DNA of 64,000 nucleotides from Halarchaeum acidiphilum MH1-52-1 (GTDB lineage: Archaea > Halobacteriota > Halobacteria > Halobacteriales > Halobacteriaceae), in assembly GCF_000474235.1 (NCBI RefSeq), contig NZ_BATA01000003.1:25172-89171 (forward strand), in the 5' to 3' direction. Below are positions 9,423 to 17,385 of the stretch, piece by piece. Each line of letters starts with the position of its first letter. The stretch's first letter is position 1. Below the pieces are notes generated by a model. That model made no database searches, was not told the DNA's origin, and saw nothing but the letters and a program-made list of their open reading frames with translations. A program made the position numbers and the translations under genes.

Positions 9423-10433
9423 TCAGGCCCGCTGGAGCGCGAGCGTCACGGCCGCGCCGCCGCGGTCGGACTCGCCGAAGGTGACGCGCCCGTCGTACTC
9501 CTCCGTGATCCACCGGACGAGCCACAGGCCGAGCCCGCTCCCGTGTTCGAGTTGCGTGATCTCGCGTTCGCCCGTGACGAGTTCGAGTTCGGACTCGGGG
9601 ATGCCGGGACCGTCGTCGGCGACGGTGATGTCGACGGTCCGGCCGTCCACGCGCGCGGCGATCTCGACCGTGGGGTCGTCGCCGCCGTGTTCGACGGCGT
9701 TCTCGACGAGTTCGTCGATCGCGTCCCGGAGCTGGTCGCCCGCGCGCGCTGGGGCGGTCTCGGGGACGTCGAGCGACACGTCGATGTCGTACGCCTCGCG
9801 GGCGTTCTCGGCGGCCGCCCGGCACATCGCGGCGACGTCGACGTCCGTCGGCTCGGTGTCGAAGGCCTCCTCGACGGCACGTACGTTCTCGTTCATCTCC
9901 GAGAGGTCCTCGGCCACCCCCTCGATCTCCCCGGCCGTGTCCGGGTCGCTATCGCGGACCTTCTCGACCGCGAAGAGGAGGCGTTGGGCCTCGTGCCGGA
10001 GGTTGTGCCGGACGAGCGTGTTGAGGACGGCGAGGCGCTCGCGCTCGGTCGCGAGCTCCTCGGCGCGGATCCGCCGGACGTCGTAGACGCCGATGATGAC
10101 GTGCGCGACGGCGCCCGCGGAGAGCGCGACGGCGAAGAGGAAGCCGGCGTCCTCGACGGGCCGGTACGTGAACAGGAGGATGAAGACGACGCCGAGGACG
10201 ACGATCCCGAGGAAGTTCCAGCCGGCGATGCGGACGGCGTTCGTCTGCGAGACGTCGAGTCGGTAGACGACCGCGCCGACGGCGACGAGACCGAGGGAGA
10301 CGAGGACGCCGATGACGCCGAGGACGATGCCGAGCGCCGGCGGCCCGGTGAGCAGATGCGCGAGGATGGGGACGAGGAGGACGACGCCCGTGAGCGAGAG
10401 CGACGCCGTCGCGGCGAGCCGGAGGGGTTTCAT
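9423..10433 (-). CDS. Membrane-bound sensor histidine kinase
   Basis: 336 aa. About five hydrophobic segments fill residues 1-130, with no large extracellular domain, then a cytoplasmic kinase. The H-box is LVRHNLRHEAQRL, the N-box ELVENAVEHGGDDPTVEI, and the ATP lid DDGPGIPESE..LEHGSGLGLWLV. This layout is the common haloarchaeal 16TM-like/HKA family. No response regulator is adjacent, typical for orphan haloarchaeal kinases. Ligand unknown; intramembrane sensing is an inference from the lack of an external domain. Confidence 0.88.
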   Translation of the reverse strand: MKPLRLAATASLSLTGVVLLVPILAHLLTGPPALGIVLGVIGVLVSLGLVAVGAVVYRLDVSQTNAVRIAGWNFLGIVVLGVVFILLFTYRPVEDAGFLFAVALSAGAVAHVIIGVYDVRRIRAEELATERERLAVLNTLVRHNLRHEAQRLLFAVEKVRDSDPDTAGEIEGVAEDLSEMNENVRAVEEAFDTEPTDVDVAAMCRAAAENAREAYDIDVSLDVPETAPARAGDQLRDAIDELVENAVEHGGDDPTVEIAARVDGRTVDITVADDGPGIPESELELVTGEREITQLEHGSGLGLWLVRWITEEYDGRVTFGESDRGGAAVTLALQRA

Positions 10434-10463
10434 CGTGTTCGTCGTCTTTCGGCGCGCCGGCGG

Positions 10464-10470
10464 ATAAACG
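10464..10470 (-). promoter_or_regulatory. TATA-like box for the histidine kinase
   Basis: Read on the minus strand, CGTTTATCC lies about 30 nt before the ATG at 10433. Confidence 0.45.
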
Positions 10471-10667
10471 ATTGCGCATTTGGGCCGTGCGCGATCGGGC
10501 CGTCACGTCGCGGCACACGACGGGTGGTGCTGCGCGGCGGGGCACGCTATGGGCGGTGCGGGGCGAGGCGGTGTGGAGAGCGGTGCCGGTGCGCGACTCC
10601 CGTGGCGGTGCGGAGCGGCTACCGTTCCCCACCGCGCGCCGCCGGCGCGCGGCCTTTTTGGTGGAGC

Positions 10668-10710
10668 TTTTTCGAGGAGTGGTCGGCGGAGCCGACCACT
10701 CCTCGAAAAA
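10668..10710. terminator. Perfect 20-bp inverted repeat with A/T tails, probable terminator of the helicase gene
   Basis: Arms 10668-10687 and 10691-10710 are exact reverse complements around a 3-nt loop (GGA): TTTTTCGAGGAGTGGTCGGC. The hairpin starts 7 nt past the helicase stop (10717) and ends in a T5 tract in either orientation, so it can act as a bidirectional hairpin-plus-poly-U terminator. Such perfect hairpins are rare in haloarchaea, where plain T tracts are usual. Confidence 0.75.
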
Positions 10711-10716
10711 GGTCCG

Positions 10717-13560
10717 TTACCAGAAGGCCTTCGTCCGGGCGTACTCGCGCTCGCGTTCGAGGATGTCCCGATAGAAGTCGGCCGTGTCCTCGCGGTGCTT
10801 GTTGATGACGCGCGCGGCGTTCTGCGGGCCGACGCCGCGCGCGGCGAGCGCGATCACGGCCTTCTTGCCGTGGCTCTGGACGATGCTCGCGTTCCGGTAG
10901 GCGCGCTCGACCGTCTTCTCCCGTTCGTCGTCGCGCGTCTCGGGGTCGGCGTCGAGCGCCCGCACCACGTCGTCCGCCCACGGCGAGAGCGCGGCGATGC
11001 GCGTGGACCCGCATCGGGGACACTCCGGCTGGTCGCGCACGCGCTTCACCTTCGTCTCCTGTCGCCACTCATTGCAGTGCAGGCAGACGAGATTCACGCG
11101 GTCGTCGAGCAGTCGCTCCTTCACGGCCTTGACGACGCTCGCGTCCGCGTTCTCGGGCGTGAGGAGTTCCTGCCCGGAGGATCGGCCCCCGACGCCGATC
11201 GGCGTGCGCTGGCCGTGACGGATGACCTCGATGTCGTCCGTCTGCACGCGTTCGAGCACGCTCGCGGTCCCCTCGACGTCGAGGTCGGTGTGGAACACCT
11301 CCCGCAGCGCCTCGTCGTAGACCGGCGTGTCCTCGAGGGCGCCCATGATTCGGTTCAGGCCGACGCCGTCGCGGCCCTTCGAGCGATCGAGCGCGCCGAA
11401 CTTCGCGGCGACCTGCGCGAGCGTGAACTTCAGCGTATCGGAGCGCTTCAGGGAGAGTTCGAGCACCGCGGCGACGTGCTCGGGATCCGTCTCGCGGAGC
11501 ACGGTCTCCACCTCGCTCGCGCGGACGCCCTGCGGGACTTCGAGTTCGATTCTGTACGGCCCGGCGTCGAGACCGACGGACGAGCCGGTGCGCTGGCCGA
11601 CGAGCGCGGAGAGCAGTCGGCCGAGCGTCTCGTTCACCTCGTGGCCGAACGCGGCGTTCAGCGCGATCGCGCGCCCCTGCGCTTCGATCACGACTCGGTC
11701 GTCGGTCGGGACGGGCGCGTCCGCCTCGACCTGCCGGGCGATCGGGTCGAGCGCGCTCGCGACGGTGTCGGCGTCCGCCGGATAGCGGCGCGCGACGTCG
11801 CGGGCGACGCTCTCGACGTCGGCGCCGGTCGCGAACTGCGCGCCCGCGGCGCCGCGGAGTTCGCCGACCTCTTGGGCCACCTCGTGCGGCACCGGGATCT
11901 CCGAACCGGTCCACGACGGCACCTCGCCGCTCGGGTCGGCGATCGGCGAGACGTTCACTCGCGATTCCTCCTCGTCGATCTCCGCGATGCGCCACATCTC
12001 GCCGCGCTGGACGAACGTCTCGCCGGGTTCCGCGAAGTTCACGACGAAGCGCTCGTCGAGCGTCCCCACCTGTCTCCCGGCCGCCATGTCGTACACCTCG
12101 TAGGTCTCCTCGTCCGGGATCATCGAGAGGTTCGCGTAGACGTACTGCCACGTCCCCGACGAGGAGAGTTCGTCCGCCTCCTCGTTCAGGTAGAGCACTC
12201 GATTGTGGTGGAGTTCCCGCACGACCTCGCGGAACGTCTCCTCATCCAACTCCCGGAACGGGTAGGCCCGCGTGACGATGCGGTACGCCCGGCGAGCGGA
12301 GACGTCGCCGAAGTCCATCGCGATCCCCGCGATCTGGTTCGCCACCGTGTCGAGGCTGCCGTGGTGGATATCGACCGTCTCGACCTCGCCCGCGCTGGCC
12401 CGGCGCGCGATGACGAGCGCCTCCGCCACCTCGTCGGGATGCGTGGCGACGATCGTCCCCGAGGAGACCGCGTCGCGGCGGTGGCCGGCGCGTCCGACGC
12501 GCTGGAGGAGGCGCGAGACCTCCCGCGGGCTGTTGTACTGGACGACGTGGTCGATGTGCCCGACGTCGATGCCGAGTTCCATCGAGGACGTGCAGAGCAT
12601 CGCGTCCAACTCGCCCGCCTTGAACGCGTCCTCGACCTCGACGCGCGCCTCCTTCGCGAGACTGCCGTGGTGGACGCCGATGTTCGCCCCGAGCTCCTTG
12701 AAGCGCGAGCCGAGCGCTTCGGCGGTCTGGCGGGTGTTCACGAAGATCAGCGTCGAGTCGTGGCGCTCGACGACGTCCCGGATCGCCCGGACGTGACTCG
12801 CCATCTCCGCGCTCGTCACGAGCTCGTTCCCGAGGCGTTCGTCTTCCTCGCGTATCTCCGGCGCGACGACGTCGAACTCGACCTGTGAAGTGACGTCCAC
12901 CTCCACGACGTCGAAGTCGCGGCCGCCCGTGAGGAAGTTCCCGACCTCCTCGGGGTCGCCGACGGTCGCGGAGAGTCCGACGCGCTGGAACGCCCCGGAG
13001 AGTTCGCGCAGGCGTTCGAGACCGATCGCCAACTGCGCGCCGCGCTTCGCGCCCGCGAGCTCGTGCACTTCGTCCACGACGGCGTGTTCGACGTCGCTCA
13101 GCGCCGTGCGGAGCTTCTCGCCCGTCAACATCGCTTGCAGGGTCTCGGGCGTCGTCACGAGCACGTCCGGCGGGTCGTTCGCCTGCTTCGAGCGCTGGTA
13201 GTCCGAGGTGTCGCCGTGGCGGACGTCGACCTCGATGTCCAGTGCCTCACCCCACCAGTCGAGGCGCTCGCGCATGTCGCGGTTGAGCGCCCGCAGCGGC
13301 GTGACGTAGAGCGCGCTGATGCCGTGGACGTGGCTCTCCTCGTCCTTCCGCGTCGCGATGGCGTCGAGCACGGGGAGCATCGCCGTCTCCGTCTTGCCCG
13401 TGCCCGTCGGCGCGACGACGAGCGCGCTGTGGCCGGCGACGAGCGGCGGGATCGCGCGTCGCTGTGGCTCCGTCGGCGTGGTGAAGCCGCGTTCCGAGAG
13501 CGCGTCGCGAACCGCGGGCCCGAGGCGGGCGAACGCGTCCACGACGCCGGTCTCACTCAT
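10717..13560 (-). CDS. lhr: Lhr-type large superfamily 2 DNA/RNA helicase
   Basis: 947-aa helicase. Walker A APTGTGKT at residues 50-57, DEAH-type box DEVH in AVVDEVHELAG, motif III SAT in VGLSATVGD, helicase C domain with STLIFVNTRQTAEALG, LCTSSMELGIDVG and QRVGRAGHRRD, then the winged-helix and Lhr domain 4 region, and a Cys4 zinc site (CLHC...CPRC) in the last 150 residues. Lhr proteins are replication-fork and repair-associated 3'-5' helicases; archaeal forms also contact the RNA machinery. ATG 13560 is chosen over the longest frame because MSETGVVDAFARLGPAV starts a normal Q-motif region. A 20-bp hairpin follows the stop. Confidence 0.9.
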   Translation of the reverse strand: MSETGVVDAFARLGPAVRDALSERGFTTPTEPQRRAIPPLVAGHSALVVAPTGTGKTETAMLPVLDAIATRKDEESHVHGISALYVTPLRALNRDMRERLDWWGEALDIEVDVRHGDTSDYQRSKQANDPPDVLVTTPETLQAMLTGEKLRTALSDVEHAVVDEVHELAGAKRGAQLAIGLERLRELSGAFQRVGLSATVGDPEEVGNFLTGGRDFDVVEVDVTSQVEFDVVAPEIREEDERLGNELVTSAEMASHVRAIRDVVERHDSTLIFVNTRQTAEALGSRFKELGANIGVHHGSLAKEARVEVEDAFKAGELDAMLCTSSMELGIDVGHIDHVVQYNSPREVSRLLQRVGRAGHRRDAVSSGTIVATHPDEVAEALVIARRASAGEVETVDIHHGSLDTVANQIAGIAMDFGDVSARRAYRIVTRAYPFRELDEETFREVVRELHHNRVLYLNEEADELSSSGTWQYVYANLSMIPDEETYEVYDMAAGRQVGTLDERFVVNFAEPGETFVQRGEMWRIAEIDEEESRVNVSPIADPSGEVPSWTGSEIPVPHEVAQEVGELRGAAGAQFATGADVESVARDVARRYPADADTVASALDPIARQVEADAPVPTDDRVVIEAQGRAIALNAAFGHEVNETLGRLLSALVGQRTGSSVGLDAGPYRIELEVPQGVRASEVETVLRETDPEHVAAVLELSLKRSDTLKFTLAQVAAKFGALDRSKGRDGVGLNRIMGALEDTPVYDEALREVFHTDLDVEGTASVLERVQTDDIEVIRHGQRTPIGVGGRSSGQELLTPENADASVVKAVKERLLDDRVNLVCLHCNEWRQETKVKRVRDQPECPRCGSTRIAALSPWADDVVRALDADPETRDDEREKTVERAYRNASIVQSHGKKAVIALAARGVGPQNAARVINKHREDTADFYRDILEREREYARTKAFW

Positions 13561-13639
13561 CACCGAACGAAGGGCCGCGGGCGAGTTAAGCCCCTCGCCG
13601 GTCGCGAGCGCCACCCAAACCTTTCTCGCGGTGCGGGCC

Positions 13640-14434
13640 GTGCTCACACGCGTGTACCTCGCAGACGAGGCGTGGCCGGACCTCGAAGCCTACTTCGAGT
13701 CCGAGACGCTCGCCATCGTCCCGCTCGGAAGCACCGAACAGCACGGCCCGCACCTCCCGCTCGCGACCGATCACCTCATCGCCGAGGCGTTCGCGACCGA
13801 GGTCGCCGAACGCACGGGCTACCTCCGGACGCCCACCGTCACGATCGGCGTCAGCCCCCACCACCGCCAGTTCCCCGGCACCGCGTGGGTCGATCCGCCC
13901 GCGTTCCGCGACTACGTGGAGAGTTTCGTCCGGAACCTCACCTACCACGGCATCGACCGGGTCGTCTTCGTGAACGCCCACGGCGGGAACGTCCAGCACC
14001 TCCGCGAGGTCGGACGGCGGCTCCGCGACGACGACGTCGCCTACGCTATCGAGTGGATGTGGGACGAGTCCATCCCCGACCTCGTCGACGAGGCGTTCGC
14101 GCGCAACGGTCCCCACGCCGGCCCGAAGGAGACCGCGCTCATCCAACACCTCCGCCCCGAACTCGTTCACGACGACCGGTTCGCCGAGGCTCGCGACGGC
14201 GGCGCCCCGAACCCGGAGGAATCCGTCCGCGTCCGCAACGGCGCCGCGACCTTCTACGACGCCGTCGAGAACTCCGATAACGGCGCGTTCGGCGACCAGA
14301 CGGACGCCAACGCCGAAACGGGCGCCGAGCTCTTCGACGCCGCGAGCGACCAGCTCGAAGAACTCTGCGAGTGGCTCGCCGCGCGCGACTGGGACGAACT
14401 GCGCGCACCCGAGCGCGTCTCGCGCGAGGGGTAG
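13640..14434 (+). CDS. arfB: Creatininase-family amidohydrolase (ArfB-like)
   Basis: About 264 aa. The creatininase metal-binding signatures are present: LGSTEQHGPHLPLATDH (Glu, His, Asp ligands) near the N-terminus and VFVNAHGGNVQHL, plus a late glutamate in HAGPKETAL. In archaea this family includes ArfB, the Fe/Zn deformylase acting on the product of GTP cyclohydrolase III in riboflavin and F420 synthesis; creatinine hydrolysis is unlikely. The riboflavin reductase homologue lies 7 kb away. Start candidates are GTG 13631, 13640 and 13652, all in frame; a CAAACCTTT element around 13616 favours 13640 or 13652. Assignment to ArfB rather than another creatininase homologue is moderate. Confidence 0.75.
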   Translation: MLTRVYLADEAWPDLEAYFESETLAIVPLGSTEQHGPHLPLATDHLIAEAFATEVAERTGYLRTPTVTIGVSPHHRQFPGTAWVDPPAFRDYVESFVRNLTYHGIDRVVFVNAHGGNVQHLREVGRRLRDDDVAYAIEWMWDESIPDLVDEAFARNGPHAGPKETALIQHLRPELVHDDRFAEARDGGAPNPEESVRVRNGAATFYDAVENSDNGAFGDQTDANAETGAELFDAASDQLEELCEWLAARDWDELRAPERVSREG

Positions 14435-14762
14435 GCTATCAGTGGAGCGACGTCGTCGGTCACTGCTCGTCCTCGACGCTCGGGTGTGGGTTCTGCGGTG
14501 CGTGCTCGCGCCACGCCTCCTTGTCCTCGGTGCCAAGTTGGTCGGTCAACTACCCCGCCCTACTTCGCTCACCATGACGGGTTCGCTCGTGGAGGGTGGG
14601 GCTTGTCCATGAACTCGGCCTCGAACCCGTCCGGGTGGGCGTCGAACGAGGATACGGTATGCACCGTAAAGAGCGTTAGGAGTGAAAGCTACGAAAATAC
14701 TGACGGAGAAACGATACGGTCAACGACGGGCGATTTCTGTGCGAAGAAACTGCCAACTACTG
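14435..14762. other. Intergenic region with transposon-end-like hairpin
   Basis: No convincing gene is seen in these 328 nt. The first part is G+C-rich; the second (14640-14760) is clearly richer in A+T than its surroundings and may hold the end of an old insertion. It contains the stem-loop listed at 14553-14601. Confidence 0.5.
14553..14601. repeat. Stem-loop resembling an IS200/IS605 element end
   Basis: CCCCGCCCT at 14553-14561 pairs with AGGGTGGGG at 14593-14601 (one G-U) around a 31-nt loop containing two CGCTC motifs, flanked by GGTCAACTA and CTTGTCC. Subterminal hairpins of this type flank haloarchaeal IS200/IS605 (tnpB) elements. No tnpA or tnpB remains here, so this would be a solo end. 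Recognition is by memory of such ends, not by comparison. Confidence 0.35.
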
Positions 14763-15500
14763 CTACAACGCGTCGTAGCGCCCGAGACGCGTGCCGTCCA
14801 GCAGGTACGCGTCCGCGTCCGGGCACGCGTCGGGGAGGAACGGCGCGAGGAACTCCTGTCCCGCGACGTTCACCCACGTCCCGCCGCTGTACCCGTTGAA
14901 CGCCGGGCAGACGACGAGCTCGCCGCTCACGGCGAGCGTCGCGTCGCCGTGTGCCTCGAACGGTTCGGCGACGAGCGGGCCGCGGAGCCACGCGCGCTCG
15001 ACGCGGCTCCCCCCGACCTCGTCCTCCAGCCTGACCGCCGGGTGCTCGTGCCCGACGCAGACGACGTCGGCTTCCACGACTTCGCGGCGCGGCCACGTAT
15101 GGCCGTGGCAGAATCCCACACCATCGAATCGTGCGCCGGTCGCGGGCGTGACGTCGACGCCGAGCGCGTCCGCGATGCCGCTGTCGTGGTTCCCCCGCAC
15201 GAGCGTGACAGGCACGGGGAGTTCGGCGACCAGCGTTTCGAGTTCGTCTAGCTCCGCGCCGCGCGGCTCGCCGATCCGGTGGCCGAGGTCGCCGAGGAAG
15301 ACGACGCGATCGACGCCCGTCTCGACGACGAGCGACAGCACGCGATCGCGTCGCTCGTCGGCGCGCGAGGGGGCTTCGAGGCCGTCGCGGCGGAGCGCGC
15401 GCTCGATGCCGGCGTGGTAGTCCGCGACCACGAGGGCCGACTCGTCGCCGAGGTCGGCGACCGCGGCCGGCCGCCCCGGGACGGGTTCGACCCGCGCCAT
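14763..15500 (-). CDS. rpe: Calcineurin-like metallophosphoesterase in the RPA operon
   Basis: 245-aa phosphoesterase with the five blocks of the family: DYHAGIE (Asp-x-His), FLGDLGHRIG (GDxxxR-like, here GDLGH), RGNHDSG (GNHD), CHGHTWP (GH) and GHEHPAV (GHxH). Third gene of the RPA operon; its start codon abuts the stop of the COG3390 gene with no gap. In Haloferax volcanii the rpa1 operon has the same order (rpa1, rpap1, rpe). Its substrate is unknown; a nucleic-acid or nucleotide end is inferred from context. Confidence 0.88.
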   Translation of the reverse strand: MARVEPVPGRPAAVADLGDESALVVADYHAGIERALRRDGLEAPSRADERRDRVLSLVVETGVDRVVFLGDLGHRIGEPRGAELDELETLVAELPVPVTLVRGNHDSGIADALGVDVTPATGARFDGVGFCHGHTWPRREVVEADVVCVGHEHPAVRLEDEVGGSRVERAWLRGPLVAEPFEAHGDATLAVSGELVVCPAFNGYSGGTWVNVAGQEFLAPFLPDACPDADAYLLDGTRLGRYDAL

Positions 15501-17270
15501 CTAGATGGCCTTGAGGTGGTCGTCGCCGGACTCGTAACACCTTCCGCTCATCAGCGCCGACTGAATCGCGTCCTCGATGGCGTCCTCGTCCGCGTCCGTC
15601 TCCTCCATGACGGTGCGCACGAGTTCGTCGCGGTTCGCGCCGTCGCCGTCGTCGAGGTCGTCCATGTAGTCGATGACGAGGTCCTCCAAGCCGACGTCCG
15701 GCGGCGCGGACTCCGCGTCCTCCGCCTCGCTCTCCGGTTCGTCGTACTCGGACTCGGTGAACGCGTCGAGATCGTCGGCCTCGTCGGCCTCGTCGGCCTC
15801 GTCGAGGTCCGCGGACGACTCGAAGCCGCCGAGATCGGCGTCGGCTCCCCCAGTCTCGTCGTCGCTCGCCTCATCACCGTCAGACGAGCGGTCCGCCTCG
15901 CCGCCTTCGGGGATCTCCTCCCCGGACGAGAAGCCGACGTCGAACTCCTCCTCGACCTCGGCGCGCGTCTCCTCGTCCATCTCCCACTGCTCGTCCTCCG
16001 CGGACTCCTCGGTCTCCGTCTCCCCGCCGTCGAAGTCGTCGGGCGATCGGTCGCTCACCGCTCCCGCGGACTCGTCGTCGGGCGACGGCTCGGCCCGCGC
16101 GGCCGCGAAATCGCCGCCTTCGGACGCCGACCCGCTCTCGGCCGTCTCGGACGTCGATTCGGTGGTATTCGACGCCGACGCGGTCGCTTCGCGCTCGGAC
16201 TCGTCGGCCGTCGTTTCGGTCTCCGTCTCCCCGCCGTCGAAGTCGTCGGGCGAGCGGTCGCTCACCGCTCCCGCGGACTCGTCGTCGGGCGACGGCTCGG
16301 CCCGCGCGGCCGCGAAGTCCTCGGACGCCGACCCGCTCTCGGCCGTCGCTTCGTGCTCAGCCGGTCCCGTCGCTTCGGCTTCGATCTCCGTCGCTTCGGT
16401 CTCCGTCTCGGCTTCGAAATCGTCGGGCGACGGCTCGCTCTCCTGCGTGACCGTCTCGCCCTCCGGCGTCGCTTCGACGCGCTCATCCATCGACGCCCCC
16501 TCCTCGCTCGCCTCGGTCTCGGCGAGCGCCGCGTCGGGATACGAGAGATCGGCGTCCGTCCCGTCGCCCTCGTTCGGCGCGAGCGCGAGCGCCTCGACCT
16601 CGTCGAGGTCGCCGGCGACGACGCGCGTCGCGTCGAGCGCGAGTTCGCGAACGGCCGCGAGGTACGCCGGCGTCGTCCCGTAGTGGTCGATGGCGTGCGA
16701 AATGCCCGAGGCGAGTTCGTACGGCGCGTCGCGTTCGACGAGCGCGTCCGTCAGGTCGTCGCCACGCTCCGCCATGTCGAGGGCGTCCGCGAACGTGCCG
16801 ATCCGGGAGAGCGTCCGCTCGGCCGTCGAGACCACCCAGCGATCGCGCGTCTCGGGCGTGACGGCGTTCACGCTCTCCGGCCGGATCGACGTGTAGACCG
16901 CGTCGGAGTCGTCCGGCGAGAACGTCCGCGCTTTGCCCGTCACCGCGACGAACGAGGGCACGTCGGCGTTCTCGAGCGACGCGAGCGCGTCCGGCTGGTA
17001 CTGGCCGGCGTAGACGACGAACGCGCCCGTCGGGTCGACGACGCGCGCCCGCACGACGTCCTCGTTCACCTGCTCGACGGACGTGAGGACGCCGACGGCG
17101 AACAGGCGGTTGACGCGCGCGCCCGTCGGCGTGACGACGTAGTTCGGGGCGCGCTCCTCGTCGCTCTCCGCGAACTGGTAGTCCGCGTCGTCGAACTCGG
17201 CGGCGAAGAGGCGCCACGCGACCTCGCGGCTCGGGCGCTCCTCGCCGTCCTCGGACTGGCTCACGCGCAT
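15501..17270 (-). CDS. rpap1: RPA-associated protein, COG3390 family, with expanded acidic repeat domain
   Basis: 589 aa. Residues 1-230 form the conserved RPA-associated domain (REVAWRLFAAEF, then NRLFAVGVLTSVEQ) ending in helices around ISHAIDHYGTTPAYL. Residues about 245-500 are an extremely acidic Ser/Glu/Asp/Thr linker containing a long internal duplication (SPDDESAGAVSDRSPDDFDG twice). The C-terminal about 75 residues (LGLEDLVIDYMDDLDDGDG..EDAIQSALMSGRCYESGDDHLKAI) form a second conserved helical domain. In Haloferax these proteins bind the RPA encoded just upstream. The linker makes this protein longer than is usual for the family as I remember it; that comparison is from memory. Confidence 0.85.
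   Translation of the reverse strand: MRVSQSEDGEERPSREVAWRLFAAEFDDADYQFAESDEERAPNYVVTPTGARVNRLFAVGVLTSVEQVNEDVVRARVVDPTGAFVVYAGQYQPDALASLENADVPSFVAVTGKARTFSPDDSDAVYTSIRPESVNAVTPETRDRWVVSTAERTLSRIGTFADALDMAERGDDLTDALVERDAPYELASGISHAIDHYGTTPAYLAAVRELALDATRVVAGDLDEVEALALAPNEGDGTDADLSYPDAALAETEASEEGASMDERVEATPEGETVTQESEPSPDDFEAETETEATEIEAEATGPAEHEATAESGSASEDFAAARAEPSPDDESAGAVSDRSPDDFDGGETETETTADESEREATASASNTTESTSETAESGSASEGGDFAAARAEPSPDDESAGAVSDRSPDDFDGGETETEESAEDEQWEMDEETRAEVEEEFDVGFSSGEEIPEGGEADRSSDGDEASDDETGGADADLGGFESSADLDEADEADEADDLDAFTESEYDEPESEAEDAESAPPDVGLEDLVIDYMDDLDDGDGANRDELVRTVMEETDADEDAIEDAIQSALMSGRCYESGDDHLKAI
16011..16346 (-). repeat. Imperfect tandem duplication (about 205 bp period) inside rpap1
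   Basis: A block beginning at 16011 recurs at 16218, and the following block at 16118-16144 recurs at 16320-16346, so about 100-130 bp per copy is nearly identical with a period of 202-207 bp. Differences are mostly single substitutions and in-frame. It encodes two copies of a Glu/Asp/Ser/Thr segment in the disordered linker. Confidence 0.8.
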
Positions 17271-17385
17271 CCCTCCGGTCGCGCGTTCGCTACTCCGCGA
17301 CCCCTCGTGCCGCTCGGGTTCGCGCGACTCACGCGAGCCACCCCCGGCGAGTGTGAGCCAGTCGGGCCAGCGGTCCGACGCGACT

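Noticed and set aside
10480..12888. 802-aa open frame antisense to the helicase gene
   Set aside because: No recognisable motifs, composition typical of a mirrored frame; the helicase on the minus strand is unambiguous.
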